DNA of 64,000 nucleotides from Shimwellia blattae DSM 4481 = NBRC 105725. Lineage in GTDB: Bacteria > Pseudomonadota > Gammaproteobacteria > Enterobacterales > Enterobacteriaceae. Each line of letters starts with the position of its first letter. Position 1 is the first letter of the stretch. Made by a program: the position numbers and the translations under genes. The stretch covers positions 1,922,001-1,986,000 of the forward strand of contig NC_017910.1 in the NCBI RefSeq assembly GCF_000262305.1, written 5' to 3'. Positions 34,580 through 43,890 of the stretch are shown here, one piece after another. The notes beneath the pieces were generated by a model. The model made no database searches. It saw nothing but the letters and a program-made list of their open reading frames with translations, and was not told the DNA's origin.

Positions 34580-37500
34580 ATGAGCAAGTTTCTTGACCGG
34601 TTTCGCTACTTCAAACAGAAGGGAGAAACCTTTGCCGATGGACACGGACAGACTTTTGATACCAACCGAGACTGGGAAGACGGGTATCGCCAGCGCTGGC
34701 AGCATGACAAAGTGGTGCGCTCTACCCATGGGGTAAACTGCACCGGCTCATGCTCGTGGAAGATTTATGTCAAAAGTGGCCTGGTGACCTGGGAAACCCA
34801 GCAGACCGACTACCCACGCACCCGCCCGGACCTGCCCAACCATGAGCCGCGTGGCTGCCCGCGTGGCGCCAGCTACTCCTGGTATCTGTACAGCGCCAAC
34901 CGCCTGAAATACCCGCTGATGCGCAAACGCCTGCTGAAACTGTGGCGCGAAGCCAAAGCGCAGCACAGCGATCCGGTTGATGCCTGGGCCTCTATTGTTA
35001 ACGACAGCGCAAAAGCAAAAAGTTATAAACAGGCCCGTGGCCGTGGTGGCCTGGTGCGCTCCTCCTGGCAGGAGGTGAACGAACTGATCGCCGCCGCCAA
35101 CGTCTTCACCGCGAAAACCTATGGCCCTGACCGTATCGCGGGCTTCTCGCCGATCCCGGCCATGTCTATGGTGTCTTATGCCTCCGGCGCCCGCTACCTG
35201 TCCCTGATTGGCGGCACCTGCCTGAGCTTCTATGACTGGTACTGCGATTTGCCGCCCGCCTCACCGATGACCTGGGGCGAGCAGACCGACGTGCCGGAAT
35301 CTGCCGACTGGTATAACTCCAGCTACATTATCGCCTGGGGCTCTAACGTTCCGCTGACCCGTACACCAGACGCTCACTTCTTCACCGAAGTGCGCTACAA
35401 GGGTACGAAAACTATCGCCATCACACCGGATTACGCGGAAATCTCCAAGCTCTGTGACCAGTGGCTGGCGCCGAAACAGGGCACTGACAGCGCCATGGCG
35501 CTGGCAATGGGCCATGTGATGCTGCGTGAGTTCCATCTTGATAATCCCAGCCAGTATTTTACTGACTATGTGCGCCGCTACACGGACATGCCGATGCTGG
35601 TCATGCTTGAAGCGCGTGAGCAGGGCTACTATGCGGCGGGCCGTATGCTGCGCGCCAGCGATTTGACCGGTGCTCTGGATCAGGACAATAACCCGGAATG
35701 GAAAACCGTTGCGGTGGATGATACCAACGGCGGGCTGATTGCTCCCCAGGGCTCCATCGGTTACCGCTGGGGCGAGAAGGGGAAATGGAACCTGGAGCAG
35801 CGCAACGGGGCGAATGGTGAAGAGACCACGCTGCGCCTGAGCCTGCTGGGTAGCCATGACGATGTGGTGAATGTGGGCTTCCCTTATTTTGGTGGGGATA
35901 AAACCGAAGGGTTCCCGGCCGTCACGCTGGATGAGATCCTGCTTCATAAACTGCCGGTTAAACGCCTGACCCTGGCCGATGGCAGCGAAGCGCTGGTGGC
36001 CTCGGTGTATGACTTAACCCTGGCTAACTATGGCCTTGATCGTGGCCTGGACGACAGCAACTGCGCCAGCCACTACGATGAGGTGAAAGCCTACAGCCCG
36101 GCCTGGGCTGAGAAAATCACCGGTGTACCGCGCCAGGATATTATCCGTATCGCCCGGGAGTTCGCCCACAACGCGGACAAAACCCACGGACGTTCGATGA
36201 TTATCGTCGGGGCCGGTCTTAACCACTGGTATCACATGGACTCCAACTACCGCGGGCTTATCAACATGCTGATCTTCTGCGGTTGTGTGGGCCAGAGCGG
36301 TGGCGGCTGGGCCCACTATGTGGGCCAGGAAAAACTGCGCCCCCAGACCGGCTGGTTACCGCTGGCGTTCGGGCTGGACTGGCAGCGCCCGCCGCGCCAT
36401 ATGAACAGCACTTCCTATTTTTATAACCACTCCAGCCAGTGGCGTTATGAAAGCGTCAGCGCCCAGGAGCTGCTCTCACCGCTGGCGGATAAACGCCGCT
36501 ACAGTGGCAACCTGGTGGACTTTAACGTGCGTGCTGAGCGCATGGGCTGGCTGCCTTCCGCACCGCAGCTGGACACCAACCCGCTGACCATTGCCGCAAA
36601 AGCCAAAGCGGCCGGTATGGATCCGGTAGACTACACGGTTCAGGCACTGAAAAGTGGCGATATCCGCTTTGCTGCCGAAGCACCGGACAGCGGCAACAAC
36701 CACCCGCGTAACCTGTTTATCTGGCGTTCTAACCTGCTGGGCTCCTCCGGTAAGGGCCATGAGTTTATGCTCAAATACCTGCTGGGGACTGAGCACGGGA
36801 TCCAGGGGCTGGATCTGGGCAAACAGGGGGCCAGTAAGCCGGAAGAGGTGGAGTGGCAGGATCAGGGGGTTGAAGGGAAGCTGGATCTGGTGGTCACCCT
36901 GGACTTCCGTCTTTCCAGTACCTGTCTGTACTCCGATATTGTGCTGCCTACCGCTACCTGGTACGAAAAAGAAGATCTCAACACCTCGGATATGCACCCG
37001 TTTATCCACCCGTTCAGCGCCGCGGTTGATCCCTGCTGGGAGTCAAAAAGCGACTGGGAGATCTACAAAGGCATCGCGAAGTCCTTCTCGCAGGTGTGTG
37101 AGGGCCACCTGGGGGTGGAAACCGACGTGGTCACCCTGCCTATCCAGCACGACTCGGCCGCCGAACTGGCCCAGCCGCTGGATGTGAAAGACTGGAAGAA
37201 GGGCGAATGTGACCTGATCCCCGGCAAAACCGCGCCGCATATTATTCCGGTGGTCCGCGATTATCCGGCCACCTGGGAGCGCTTTACCTCTGTCGGGCCG
37301 CTGCTGGAAAAACTCGGTAATGGCGGTAAAGGGATCGGCTGGCAGACCCAGAGCGAAGTGGAGCTGCTGCGTAAACTGAACCACACCAAACAGGATGGCC
37401 CGGCCAAAGGCCAGCCGCTGCTGGATACCGCCATTGACGCGGCGGAAATGATCTTAACGCTTGCCCCGGAAACCAACGGCCAGGTCGCCGTGAAAGCCTG

Positions 37501-38329
37501 GTCGGCGCTGAGTGATGTGACCGGGCGTGAACACACCCATCTGGCGATTAACAAAGAAGACGAGAAGATCCGTTTTCGGGATATCCAGGTGCAGCCGCGC
37601 AAAATCATCTCCAGCCCCACATGGTCTGGCCTGGAAGATGAGCATGTCTCTTATAACGCCGGTTATACCAACGTGCATGAGCTGATCCCGTGGCGCACCC
37701 TGTCCGGCCGCCAGCAGATCTATCAGGATCACCAGTGGATGCGTGATTTTGGTGAGAGCATGCTGGTCTACCGTCCGCCTATCGACACCCGCTCTGTGAA
37801 GGCGGTCATGGGGCAGAAATCCAACGGTAACCCGGAAAAAGCGCTGAACTTCCTGACACCGCACCAGAAGTGGGGCATTCACTCCACCTACAGTGACAAC
37901 CAGCTGATGCTGACCCTGGGTCGCGGCGGCCCGGTCGTCTGGCTGAGTGAGGACGATGCCCGGGAGCTGGGGGTTGCCGACAACGACTGGATCGAGGTGT
38001 TTAACACCAACGGCTCCCTGACAGCCCGTGCCGTGGTCAGCCAGCGCATTCCTGCGGGCATGACCATGATGTACCACGCCCAGGAGCGCATTGTTAACCT
38101 GCCGGGCTCTGAAATTACCGGCCAGCGTGGCGGGATCCATAACTCGGTGACCCGTATTACGCCCAAGCCCACCCATATGATCGGCGGCTATGCCCATCTG
38201 GCATACAGCTTCAACTACTACGGTACTGTGGGCTCCAACCGTGATGAGTTTGTTGTGGTTCGTAAGATGAAAAATATCAACTGGTTAGATGATGAAGGTC
38301 ATGATCAGGTACAGGAGAGCGTAAAATGA
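34580..38329 (+). CDS. narG: Respiratory nitrate reductase A, alpha subunit NarG
   Basis: 1249 residues (E. coli 1247), starting MSKFLDRFRYFKQKGETFAD at the ATG with AGGAG upstream. It carries the Mo-bisMGD cofactor and reduces nitrate to nitrite in the cytoplasm. The FS0 iron-sulfur site is coordinated by His and Cys in STHGVNCTGSCSW, and the region DWYCDLPPASPMTWGEQTDV holds the molybdenum-ligand aspartate. There is no twin-arginine export signal; the N terminus is retained in the cytoplasm. First gene of narGHJI; its stop overlaps narH by four bases. Confidence 0.98.
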   Translation: MSKFLDRFRYFKQKGETFADGHGQTFDTNRDWEDGYRQRWQHDKVVRSTHGVNCTGSCSWKIYVKSGLVTWETQQTDYPRTRPDLPNHEPRGCPRGASYSWYLYSANRLKYPLMRKRLLKLWREAKAQHSDPVDAWASIVNDSAKAKSYKQARGRGGLVRSSWQEVNELIAAANVFTAKTYGPDRIAGFSPIPAMSMVSYASGARYLSLIGGTCLSFYDWYCDLPPASPMTWGEQTDVPESADWYNSSYIIAWGSNVPLTRTPDAHFFTEVRYKGTKTIAITPDYAEISKLCDQWLAPKQGTDSAMALAMGHVMLREFHLDNPSQYFTDYVRRYTDMPMLVMLEAREQGYYAAGRMLRASDLTGALDQDNNPEWKTVAVDDTNGGLIAPQGSIGYRWGEKGKWNLEQRNGANGEETTLRLSLLGSHDDVVNVGFPYFGGDKTEGFPAVTLDEILLHKLPVKRLTLADGSEALVASVYDLTLANYGLDRGLDDSNCASHYDEVKAYSPAWAEKITGVPRQDIIRIAREFAHNADKTHGRSMIIVGAGLNHWYHMDSNYRGLINMLIFCGCVGQSGGGWAHYVGQEKLRPQTGWLPLAFGLDWQRPPRHMNSTSYFYNHSSQWRYESVSAQELLSPLADKRRYSGNLVDFNVRAERMGWLPSAPQLDTNPLTIAAKAKAAGMDPVDYTVQALKSGDIRFAAEAPDSGNNHPRNLFIWRSNLLGSSGKGHEFMLKYLLGTEHGIQGLDLGKQGASKPEEVEWQDQGVEGKLDLVVTLDFRLSSTCLYSDIVLPTATWYEKEDLNTSDMHPFIHPFSAAVDPCWESKSDWEIYKGIAKSFSQVCEGHLGVETDVVTLPIQHDSAAELAQPLDVKDWKKGECDLIPGKTAPHIIPVVRDYPATWERFTSVGPLLEKLGNGGKGIGWQTQSEVELLRKLNHTKQDGPAKGQPLLDTAIDAAEMILTLAPETNGQVAVKAWSALSDVTGREHTHLAINKEDEKIRFRDIQVQPRKIISSPTWSGLEDEHVSYNAGYTNVHELIPWRTLSGRQQIYQDHQWMRDFGESMLVYRPPIDTRSVKAVMGQKSNGNPEKALNFLTPHQKWGIHSTYSDNQLMLTLGRGGPVVWLSEDDARELGVADNDWIEVFNTNGSLTARAVVSQRIPAGMTMMYHAQERIVNLPGSEITGQRGGIHNSVTRITPKPTHMIGGYAHLAYSFNYYGTVGSNRDEFVVVRKMKNINWLDDEGHDQVQESVK

Positions 38330-39864
38330 AAATCCGTTCACAAGTTGGCATGGTGCTGAACCTGGATAAATGCATTGGCTGCCATACCTGTTCCGTTACT
38401 TGCAAAAATGTCTGGACCAGCCGTGAAGGCGTGGAATACGCCTGGTTTAATAACGTTGAAACCCGCCCGGGGATTGGTTACCCGGATAACTGGGAAAACC
38501 AGGAAAAATGGAAGGGCGGCTGGATCCGCAAAATCAACGGTAAATTACAGCCGCGCATGGGTGGCCGCGCCATGCTGCTGGGCAAAATTTTTGCTAACCC
38601 GCATCTGCCGGGGATAGACGACTATTACGAGCCCTTCACCTTTGACTACCAGCGCCTGCACAACGCGCCGGAAGGCACCAAAGCCCAGCCGATTGCCCGC
38701 CCGCGCTCGCTGATCACCGGCCAGCGGATGGACAAAATCGAAGCGGGCCCGAACTGGGAAGATGACCTGGGGGGCGAGTTCAGTAAACGCAGTGCCGATC
38801 TGAACTTTGCCAACCTGCAAAAGGCCATGTATGGCCAGTTTGAAAACACCTTTATGATGTATCTGCCGCGCCTGTGCGAGCACTGCCTGAACCCGGCCTG
38901 TGCGGCAACCTGCCCGAGCGGCGCCATCTATAAGCGTGAAGAAGACGGCATTGTGCTGATCGACCAGGACAAATGCCGCGGCTGGCGTATGTGTGTCACC
39001 GGCTGCCCTTACAAAAAAATCTACTTCAACTGGAAGAGCGGCAAATCTGAGAAATGTATTTTCTGCTATCCGCGTATTGAAGCCGGTATGCCGACCATCT
39101 GCTCTGAAACCTGCGTTGGCCGTATCCGCTATCTGGGGGTGCTGCTCTATGACGCGGACGCGATTGAGCAGGCCGCCAGCACCGAAAACGAAAAAGATCT
39201 CTATCAGCGCCAGCTGGAGGTGTTCCTCGATCCGAACGATCCCGAGGTGATTCGCCAGGCGCGCGAGCAGGGCATTTCCGACAAAGTGCTGGAAGCTGCC
39301 CGCCAGTCTCCGGTGTACAAAATGGCCATGGAGTGGAAGCTCGCTCTGCCGCTGCACCCGGAATACCGCACCCTGCCGATGGTCTGGTACGTGCCGCCTC
39401 TGTCGCCTATCCAGTCCGCCGCAGACAGCGGTGAGCTGCCCCATAACGGTATCCTGCCGGATGTGGAAAGCCTGCGTATTCCGGTGGAGTATCTGGCGAA
39501 TCTGCTGACTGCCGGTGATACCGCCCCGGTTCTGCTGGCCCTGAAGCGGATGCTGGCCATGCGCCACTTTAAGCGCGCGGAAACCGTGGACGGTGTGGAA
39601 GATACCCGGGCGCTGGAGCAGGTGGGCCTGACGGCCGCCCAGGCGCAGGAGATGTACCGTTACCTGGCTATCGCGAACTACGAAGACCGCTTTGTGGTGC
39701 CGACCAGCCACCGGGAAGAGGCCCGGGACGCCTTCCCGGAACGCAATGGCTGCGGCTTCAGCTTTGGGGATGGCTGCCACGGTAGCGACACGAAGTTCAA
39801 TCTGTTTAACAGCCGCCGTATTGATGCCATTGATGTCAGTGCTAAAACGGAGTCGCGCGAATGA
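38326..39864 (+). CDS. narH: Respiratory nitrate reductase A, beta subunit NarH
   Basis: 512 residues, as in E. coli. An electron-transfer subunit with one 3Fe-4S and three 4Fe-4S clusters. Cysteine groups are CIGCHTCSVTC at the N terminus, CEHCLNPACAATCPSGA, CRGWRMCVTGCPY (the W in place of a cysteine marks the 3Fe-4S cluster) and CIFCYPRIEAG with CSETCVGRIRY. It passes electrons from NarI haem to NarG. Starts within the end of narG (ATGA overlap) and overlaps narJ the same way. Confidence 0.98.
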   Translation: MKIRSQVGMVLNLDKCIGCHTCSVTCKNVWTSREGVEYAWFNNVETRPGIGYPDNWENQEKWKGGWIRKINGKLQPRMGGRAMLLGKIFANPHLPGIDDYYEPFTFDYQRLHNAPEGTKAQPIARPRSLITGQRMDKIEAGPNWEDDLGGEFSKRSADLNFANLQKAMYGQFENTFMMYLPRLCEHCLNPACAATCPSGAIYKREEDGIVLIDQDKCRGWRMCVTGCPYKKIYFNWKSGKSEKCIFCYPRIEAGMPTICSETCVGRIRYLGVLLYDADAIEQAASTENEKDLYQRQLEVFLDPNDPEVIRQAREQGISDKVLEAARQSPVYKMAMEWKLALPLHPEYRTLPMVWYVPPLSPIQSAADSGELPHNGILPDVESLRIPVEYLANLLTAGDTAPVLLALKRMLAMRHFKRAETVDGVEDTRALEQVGLTAAQAQEMYRYLAIANYEDRFVVPTSHREEARDAFPERNGCGFSFGDGCHGSDTKFNLFNSRRIDAIDVSAKTESRE

Positions 39865-40571
39865 AAGAGCTGATTGTTATCTCCCGTCTGCTGGAGTACC
39901 CGGCAGAGGACCTGGCGCAAAACCGCGAGGAAATCACTCAGGCCATTGCGCAGTCGTCGCGGCTGAGCCGTGCTGATGCACAGCAGTTAGGGCAATTTGT
40001 TACCACGCTGCTCTCCCGGGATCTGCTTGACGTTCAGGCGGAATACAGCGAGCTGTTTGATCGCGGCCGGGCCACGTCGCTGCTGCTGTTTGAGCATGTG
40101 CACGGTGAATCCCGGGATCGGGGCCAGGCGATGGTTGACCTGCTCGGGCAGTACCGTAACGCGGGCCTGGAGCTGGACACCCTGGAGCTGCCGGACCATT
40201 TGCCGGTGTATCTGGAGTATCTGGCCCAGTTGCCGGAGGCGGCTGCCCGGGAAGGGTTGCAGGATATCGCGCCGATCCTTGCCTTGCTCAGCGCCCGTTT
40301 GCAGCAGCGTGAAAGCCACTACGGGGTGCTGCTGGATATTCTGCTGCATATGGCAGACAGCGCGCTGGACAGCAGCGCGGTTCAGCAAAAAATTGCCGAC
40401 GAGGCCCGTGATGATACCCCCGCCGCCCTCGACGCGGTGTGGGAGGAAGAGCAGGTTAAGTTTTTCGCCGAGCAGGGGTGCGGCGACTCCCCGGTCAGCG
40501 CCCACCAGCGGCGCTTTGCGGGGGCGGTGGCACCACAGTATTTGGATCTGACTGACGGAGGACAGCGCTGA
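39861..40571 (+). CDS. narJ: Nitrate reductase assembly chaperone NarJ
   Basis: 236 residues. A TorD/NarJ-type helical chaperone that binds apo-NarG and promotes insertion of the molybdenum cofactor and FS0 cluster before membrane attachment; it is not part of the final enzyme. Conserved stretches are SRLLEYPAEDLAQNREEI, YSELFDRGRATSLLLFEHVH and LPDHLPVYLEYLAQLP. Overlaps narH by four bases and narI by one, so the operon is tightly coupled. Confidence 0.97.
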   Translation: MKELIVISRLLEYPAEDLAQNREEITQAIAQSSRLSRADAQQLGQFVTTLLSRDLLDVQAEYSELFDRGRATSLLLFEHVHGESRDRGQAMVDLLGQYRNAGLELDTLELPDHLPVYLEYLAQLPEAAAREGLQDIAPILALLSARLQQRESHYGVLLDILLHMADSALDSSAVQQKIADEARDDTPAALDAVWEEEQVKFFAEQGCGDSPVSAHQRRFAGAVAPQYLDLTDGGQR

Positions 40572-41248
40572 TGCAGTTCCTGAATTTATTTTTCTTTGAT
40601 CTTTATCCTTATCTGGCCGGTGCCGTGTTCCTGATTGGCAGCTGGATCCGTTATGACTATGGCCAGTACAGCTGGCGGGCGGCCTCCAGCCAGATGCTGG
40701 ACCGGCGCGGGATGAATATGGCCTCAAACCTGTTTCACTTCGGGATCCTCGGGGTCTTTGCCGGGCACTTTCTCGGTATGCTGACTCCCCACTGGGTGTA
40801 TGAGTCCTTCCTGCCGCTGCCGGTTAAACAGATGATGGCGATGGTAGGGGGCGGTCTGGCCGGGTTGATGACCCTGGTCGGCGGGCTGATGCTGTTAAAA
40901 CGCCGTCTGTTTAACCCGCGTATCCGCGCCACAACCACCCGCGCCGATATCCTGATCCTGGCGCTGCTGGTGATTCAGTGTCTGCTGGGGCTTGGCACTA
41001 TCCCGTTCTCCGCACAGCATATGGACGGCAGCGAAATGATGAAACTGGTGAACTGGGCGCAGGCGGTAGTGACGTTCCATGCCGGTGCCGCTGAGTATCT
41101 GGACGGTGTGGCCCTGATCTACCGGGTACACCTGGTGCTGGGGATGACCCTGTTCCTGCTGTTCCCGTTTACCCGCCTGGTGCATATCTGGAGCGTGCCG
41201 GTGGAATATTTAACCCGGAAATATCAGGTGGTTCGCGCACGTCGCTAA
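40571..41248 (+). CDS. narI: Respiratory nitrate reductase A, cytochrome b subunit NarI
   Basis: 225 residues with five membrane helices. Takes electrons from quinol and binds two b haems through histidines, seen in NLFHFGILGVFAGHFLGMLT and in the C-terminal VHLVLGMTLFLLFPFTRLVH. The N terminus (FLNLFFFDLYPYLAGAVFLI) is the first helix. NarI anchors NarGH to the inner face of the membrane. A terminator follows within 20 bp. Confidence 0.98.
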   Translation: MQFLNLFFFDLYPYLAGAVFLIGSWIRYDYGQYSWRAASSQMLDRRGMNMASNLFHFGILGVFAGHFLGMLTPHWVYESFLPLPVKQMMAMVGGGLAGLMTLVGGLMLLKRRLFNPRIRATTTRADILILALLVIQCLLGLGTIPFSAQHMDGSEMMKLVNWAQAVVTFHAGAAEYLDGVALIYRVHLVLGMTLFLLFPFTRLVHIWSVPVEYLTRKYQVVRARR

Positions 41249-41267
41249 CTGGCTATTACCGTGGTTT

Positions 41268-41297
41268 AAGCGCCTGATTGCCGGGCGCTTTTTTTAT
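41268..41297 (+). terminator. narGHJI terminator
   Basis: AAGCGCC / GGGCGCTT hairpin with an eight-base loop and seven T, 20 bp after narI. Confidence 0.85.
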
Positions 41298-41420
41298 GCC
41301 TGCGGGCAGGGGGGAAGGGGAAGCGGAATATTGTATGGCGAGGTGTTTTACGCCGGAGATATAGAGATACGGACAGTGGTTGTTATCAGGGGGGAAAGCT
41401 GATTTTACACGGAGGTTATT

Positions 41421-41594
41421 AAGAGAAATGGTGGTGGGGGAAGGATTACTCGTCACTTCGTTCCTCGCCCTGCGGGCCGTTGCTGCGCAACGTTCTCTCG
41501 CTATCGCTCGAGTCGAACCTTAGTCGAAGGTTCTCATCCTTCCCGTACGGAAGAATATATAAATACGAAGAGAGATTTTAACCAGGGAGACACT
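41421..41594 (-). repeat. tRNA-Tyr-associated 174-bp repeat, copy A
   Basis: Begins with the tRNA trailer AAGAGAAA and 19-20 bases identical to the tRNA-Tyr 3' end (TGGTGGTGGGGGAAGGATTA on the plus strand), then diverges into a structured spacer. The tandem copy starts exactly 174 bp later. It matches in form the 178-bp repeats with the rtT/tpr transcript distal to tyrT in E. coli. Confidence 0.88.
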
Positions 41595-41768
41595 AAGAGA
41601 AATGGTGGTGGGGGAAGGATTACTCGTCACTTCGTTCCTCGCCCTGCGGGCCGTTGCTGCGCAACGTTCTCTCGCTATCGCTCGAGTCGAACCTTAGTCG
41701 AAGGTCCTCATCCTTCCCGTACGGGAGAATATATAAATACGAAGAGAGATTTTAACCAGGGAGATACT
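41595..41768 (-). repeat. tRNA-Tyr-associated 174-bp repeat, copy B
   Basis: Near-identical tandem copy of 41421-41594, with only a few base changes (for example GGTTCTC to GGTCCTC). It ends where the trailer of the first tRNA-Tyr gene begins at 41769, so the phase of the repeat is set by the tRNA 3' end. Confidence 0.88.
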
Positions 41769-41776
41769 AAGAGAAA

Positions 41777-41861
<85 letters not shown>

Positions 41862-41891
41862 ACTGGGGAAATGCTAATTGTAGATGCTACA

Positions 41892-42006
41892 GGGGGGAAG
41901 GATTATTCGTCACTTCGTTCCTCACCCTTCGGGCCGTTGCTGCGCAACGTTCTCTCGCTATCGCTCAAGTCGAACCTTAGTCGAAGGTCCTCATCCTTCC
42001 CGTACC
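41892..42006 (-). repeat. tRNA-Tyr-associated repeat, diverged spacer copy C
   Basis: A shorter, more diverged copy of the same repeat, placed in the spacer between the two tRNA genes. It keeps the GGGGGAAGGATTA edge and CATCCTTCCCGTAC end. Confidence 0.82.
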
Positions 42007-42056
42007 GGATGATATGCTATAACAACATCGTTATTACGACACTGCTATATGAAAAA

Positions 42057-42141
<85 letters not shown>

Positions 42142-42176
42142 ACTGGCCGCTTCCGCTATCTCCGGAAGCGGGGCGC

Positions 42177-42204
42177 ATCATATCAAATGAAGCGCCCCTG
42201 TAAA
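42177..42204 (-). promoter_or_regulatory. tyrTV promoter with stringent discriminator
   Basis: On the minus strand TTTACA (-35, 42199-42204) and TATGAT (-10, 42177-42182) are spaced by 16 bases and followed by GCGCCCC, the GC-rich discriminator of stable RNA promoters under stringent control. Nearly the same as the E. coli tyrT promoter. Confidence 0.85.
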
Positions 42205-42285
42205 GCATTGCGTTGAGAAAAATGAACTGTTTGCGTACTTTTTGCCCTTAACGCTGTAAAGCTGCCCAGTTCACTCCCCGGGTGA

Positions 42286-43128
42286 TTATAAAATAATCGT
42301 CCGGTTACCGTAGACAAAGACCCGCTGCGCCAGAACTTTATATAAGGCATGGCTCAGCACGTTTTTCTCCACATCTCTGCCCGCGCGCATCATATCTTCT
42401 GCGGTGAAGGTATGATCAACATTAATCACATCCTGCATAATAATCGGGCCTTCATCCAGGTTGTCATTCACATAGTGCGCCGTAGCACCGATGATTTTCA
42501 CCCCGCGCTCATAGGCCTGGTGATACGGACGGGCACCAATAAAGGCCGGCAGGAACGAGTGGTGAATATTGATTATCTTATTCGGGAAGCGGGCGACAAA
42601 CTCCGGCGTCAGCACACGCATATATTTCGCCAGAATGACATAGTCCGGCTGCCAGGCGTCGATGGCCTCTGCCATCTGCCGGTCGTGAACTTCGCGGGGC
42701 AGGCCTTCATGGCTGACCAGCTGGAACGGGATCCCAAACTGTTCTACCAGCGGGCGCAGTGTATCGTGATTACCGATAACCGCCGCAATATCCACATCCA
42801 GCCCACCGTAGGTGGCCTTCATCAACAGATCGCCCAGACAATGGGCCTCTTTGGTGACCAGAATAACAATTCTGCGCCGTCCGGCCGGGTTCAGCTCCCG
42901 AACGGAGCCTTCCGGCAGGGCGCTGTCCAGATCCGCCAGTAGCGTCGCGTCGTTAAAAATGCCCTCCAGCTCGGTACGCATAAAGAAGCGCCCGGTGCGG
43001 TGGTCAACAAATTCATTGTTCTGAATAATGTTGAGCTCGTGTTTGTAGCAGATATTGGTGATCCGGGCGATGAGCCCTTTCTGATCGGGACAAATGGTCC
43101 GGAGAACTTTTCGTTGTTGCGCGTGCAT
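42286..43128 (-). CDS. purU: Formyltetrahydrofolate deformylase
   Basis: 280 residues, the E. coli length, from the ATG at 43128 where homology begins (MHAQQRKVLRTICPDQKG). PurU hydrolyses 10-formyl-THF to THF and formate, which supplies formate for PurT and balances one-carbon units. An N-terminal ACT domain (residues 8-80) binds regulators, followed by a formyltransferase-like catalytic domain with NIHHSFLPAFIGARPYHQAY and the catalytic Asp in DEGPIIMQDVINVDH. In-frame sequence upstream overlaps ychJ and is not taken as coding. Confidence 0.96.
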   Translation of the reverse strand: MHAQQRKVLRTICPDQKGLIARITNICYKHELNIIQNNEFVDHRTGRFFMRTELEGIFNDATLLADLDSALPEGSVRELNPAGRRRIVILVTKEAHCLGDLLMKATYGGLDVDIAAVIGNHDTLRPLVEQFGIPFQLVSHEGLPREVHDRQMAEAIDAWQPDYVILAKYMRVLTPEFVARFPNKIINIHHSFLPAFIGARPYHQAYERGVKIIGATAHYVNDNLDEGPIIMQDVINVDHTFTAEDMMRAGRDVEKNVLSHALYKVLAQRVFVYGNRTIIL

Positions 43129-43174
43129 GGACTGCGAAAATCCTGTTGTGTGTTGTTGCGACATTGCCGTGGGC

Positions 43175-43633
43175 TTACTGACCACAGCACTTTTTGAATT
43201 TCTTACCCGAGCCGCAGGGGCAGGGGTCGTTGCGGCCAAACTGTGGTCGTGTTCCGTCAATATAATACCAGCGCCCCTGTTCTTTTAAGAATCGGGAGCA
43301 CTCAATAATGGCTCCTGGTTTGCCATTCTCTTCAAAGCGGGCCACAAAACTGACGAAGCCTTCCTCCGGGGTGCGGCCCGGGTGGGTATCATACACGGTG
43401 AGCCCCAGCCAGCGGGTGGCCGGAAAACCGCGCTCCAGCTCATCTTTGAGCCCTTCAGCACGGCACTGTGGGTGCCAGCTTGCCACTAAGTAGTCCGCCT
43501 GGTGCATGACAAAGGCACTGTAGCGGGAGCGCATCAGATCCTCCGGGCTGGCGGGGGTTTGTGCGTTAGCTAAGTAAGGCTGACAACATAGGCTATACTC
43601 CAAACCGCTGCCGCAAGGACAAGGTTGTGTCAC
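43175..43633 (-). CDS. ychJ: YchJ, SEC-C motif protein
   Basis: 152 residues from the GTG at 43633, which has AAGGAAG upstream and aligns with the E. coli start. Two cysteine-rich zinc motifs of SEC-C type stand at the ends: CPCGSGLEYSLCC at the N terminus and CPCGSGKKFKKCC at the C terminus, with an NTF2-like domain between. Its function is unknown. It lies upstream of purU and is divergent from rssB. Confidence 0.93.
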   Translation of the reverse strand: MTQPCPCGSGLEYSLCCQPYLANAQTPASPEDLMRSRYSAFVMHQADYLVASWHPQCRAEGLKDELERGFPATRWLGLTVYDTHPGRTPEEGFVSFVARFEENGKPGAIIECSRFLKEQGRWYYIDGTRPQFGRNDPCPCGSGKKFKKCCGQ

Positions 43634-43890
43634 TGTTCTTCCTTTATTCACTCTGGTTGAAACAATCCGGAACAGGCATGTTAACTGAGTCCCGTTAACC
43701 TGTCACGGCGGCAAAAAAAGAGAAAAAACGTTTCAGCTTCAGGGTGTTTACTTTACAGCATTGGATTAGACATATCGTTTTGGCTTAACCTATTGGCAGC
43801 GTTTATTTTATTCCACTTCAGGCAAATTCTGACGGGCGTAAGTCTGGGTTTCATGCCACTATTTATATTGCGCCAGTCAGGGGAGAGAGC

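Noticed and set aside
41421..41768. CRISPR-like tandem repeat
   Set aside because: Units are 174 bp, contiguous, without spacers, and derive from the tRNA-Tyr 3' end; no cas genes are present.
43129..43260. 44-codon N-terminal extension of purU
   Set aside because: It overlaps the end of ychJ and is not conserved; homology starts at the ATG at 43128.
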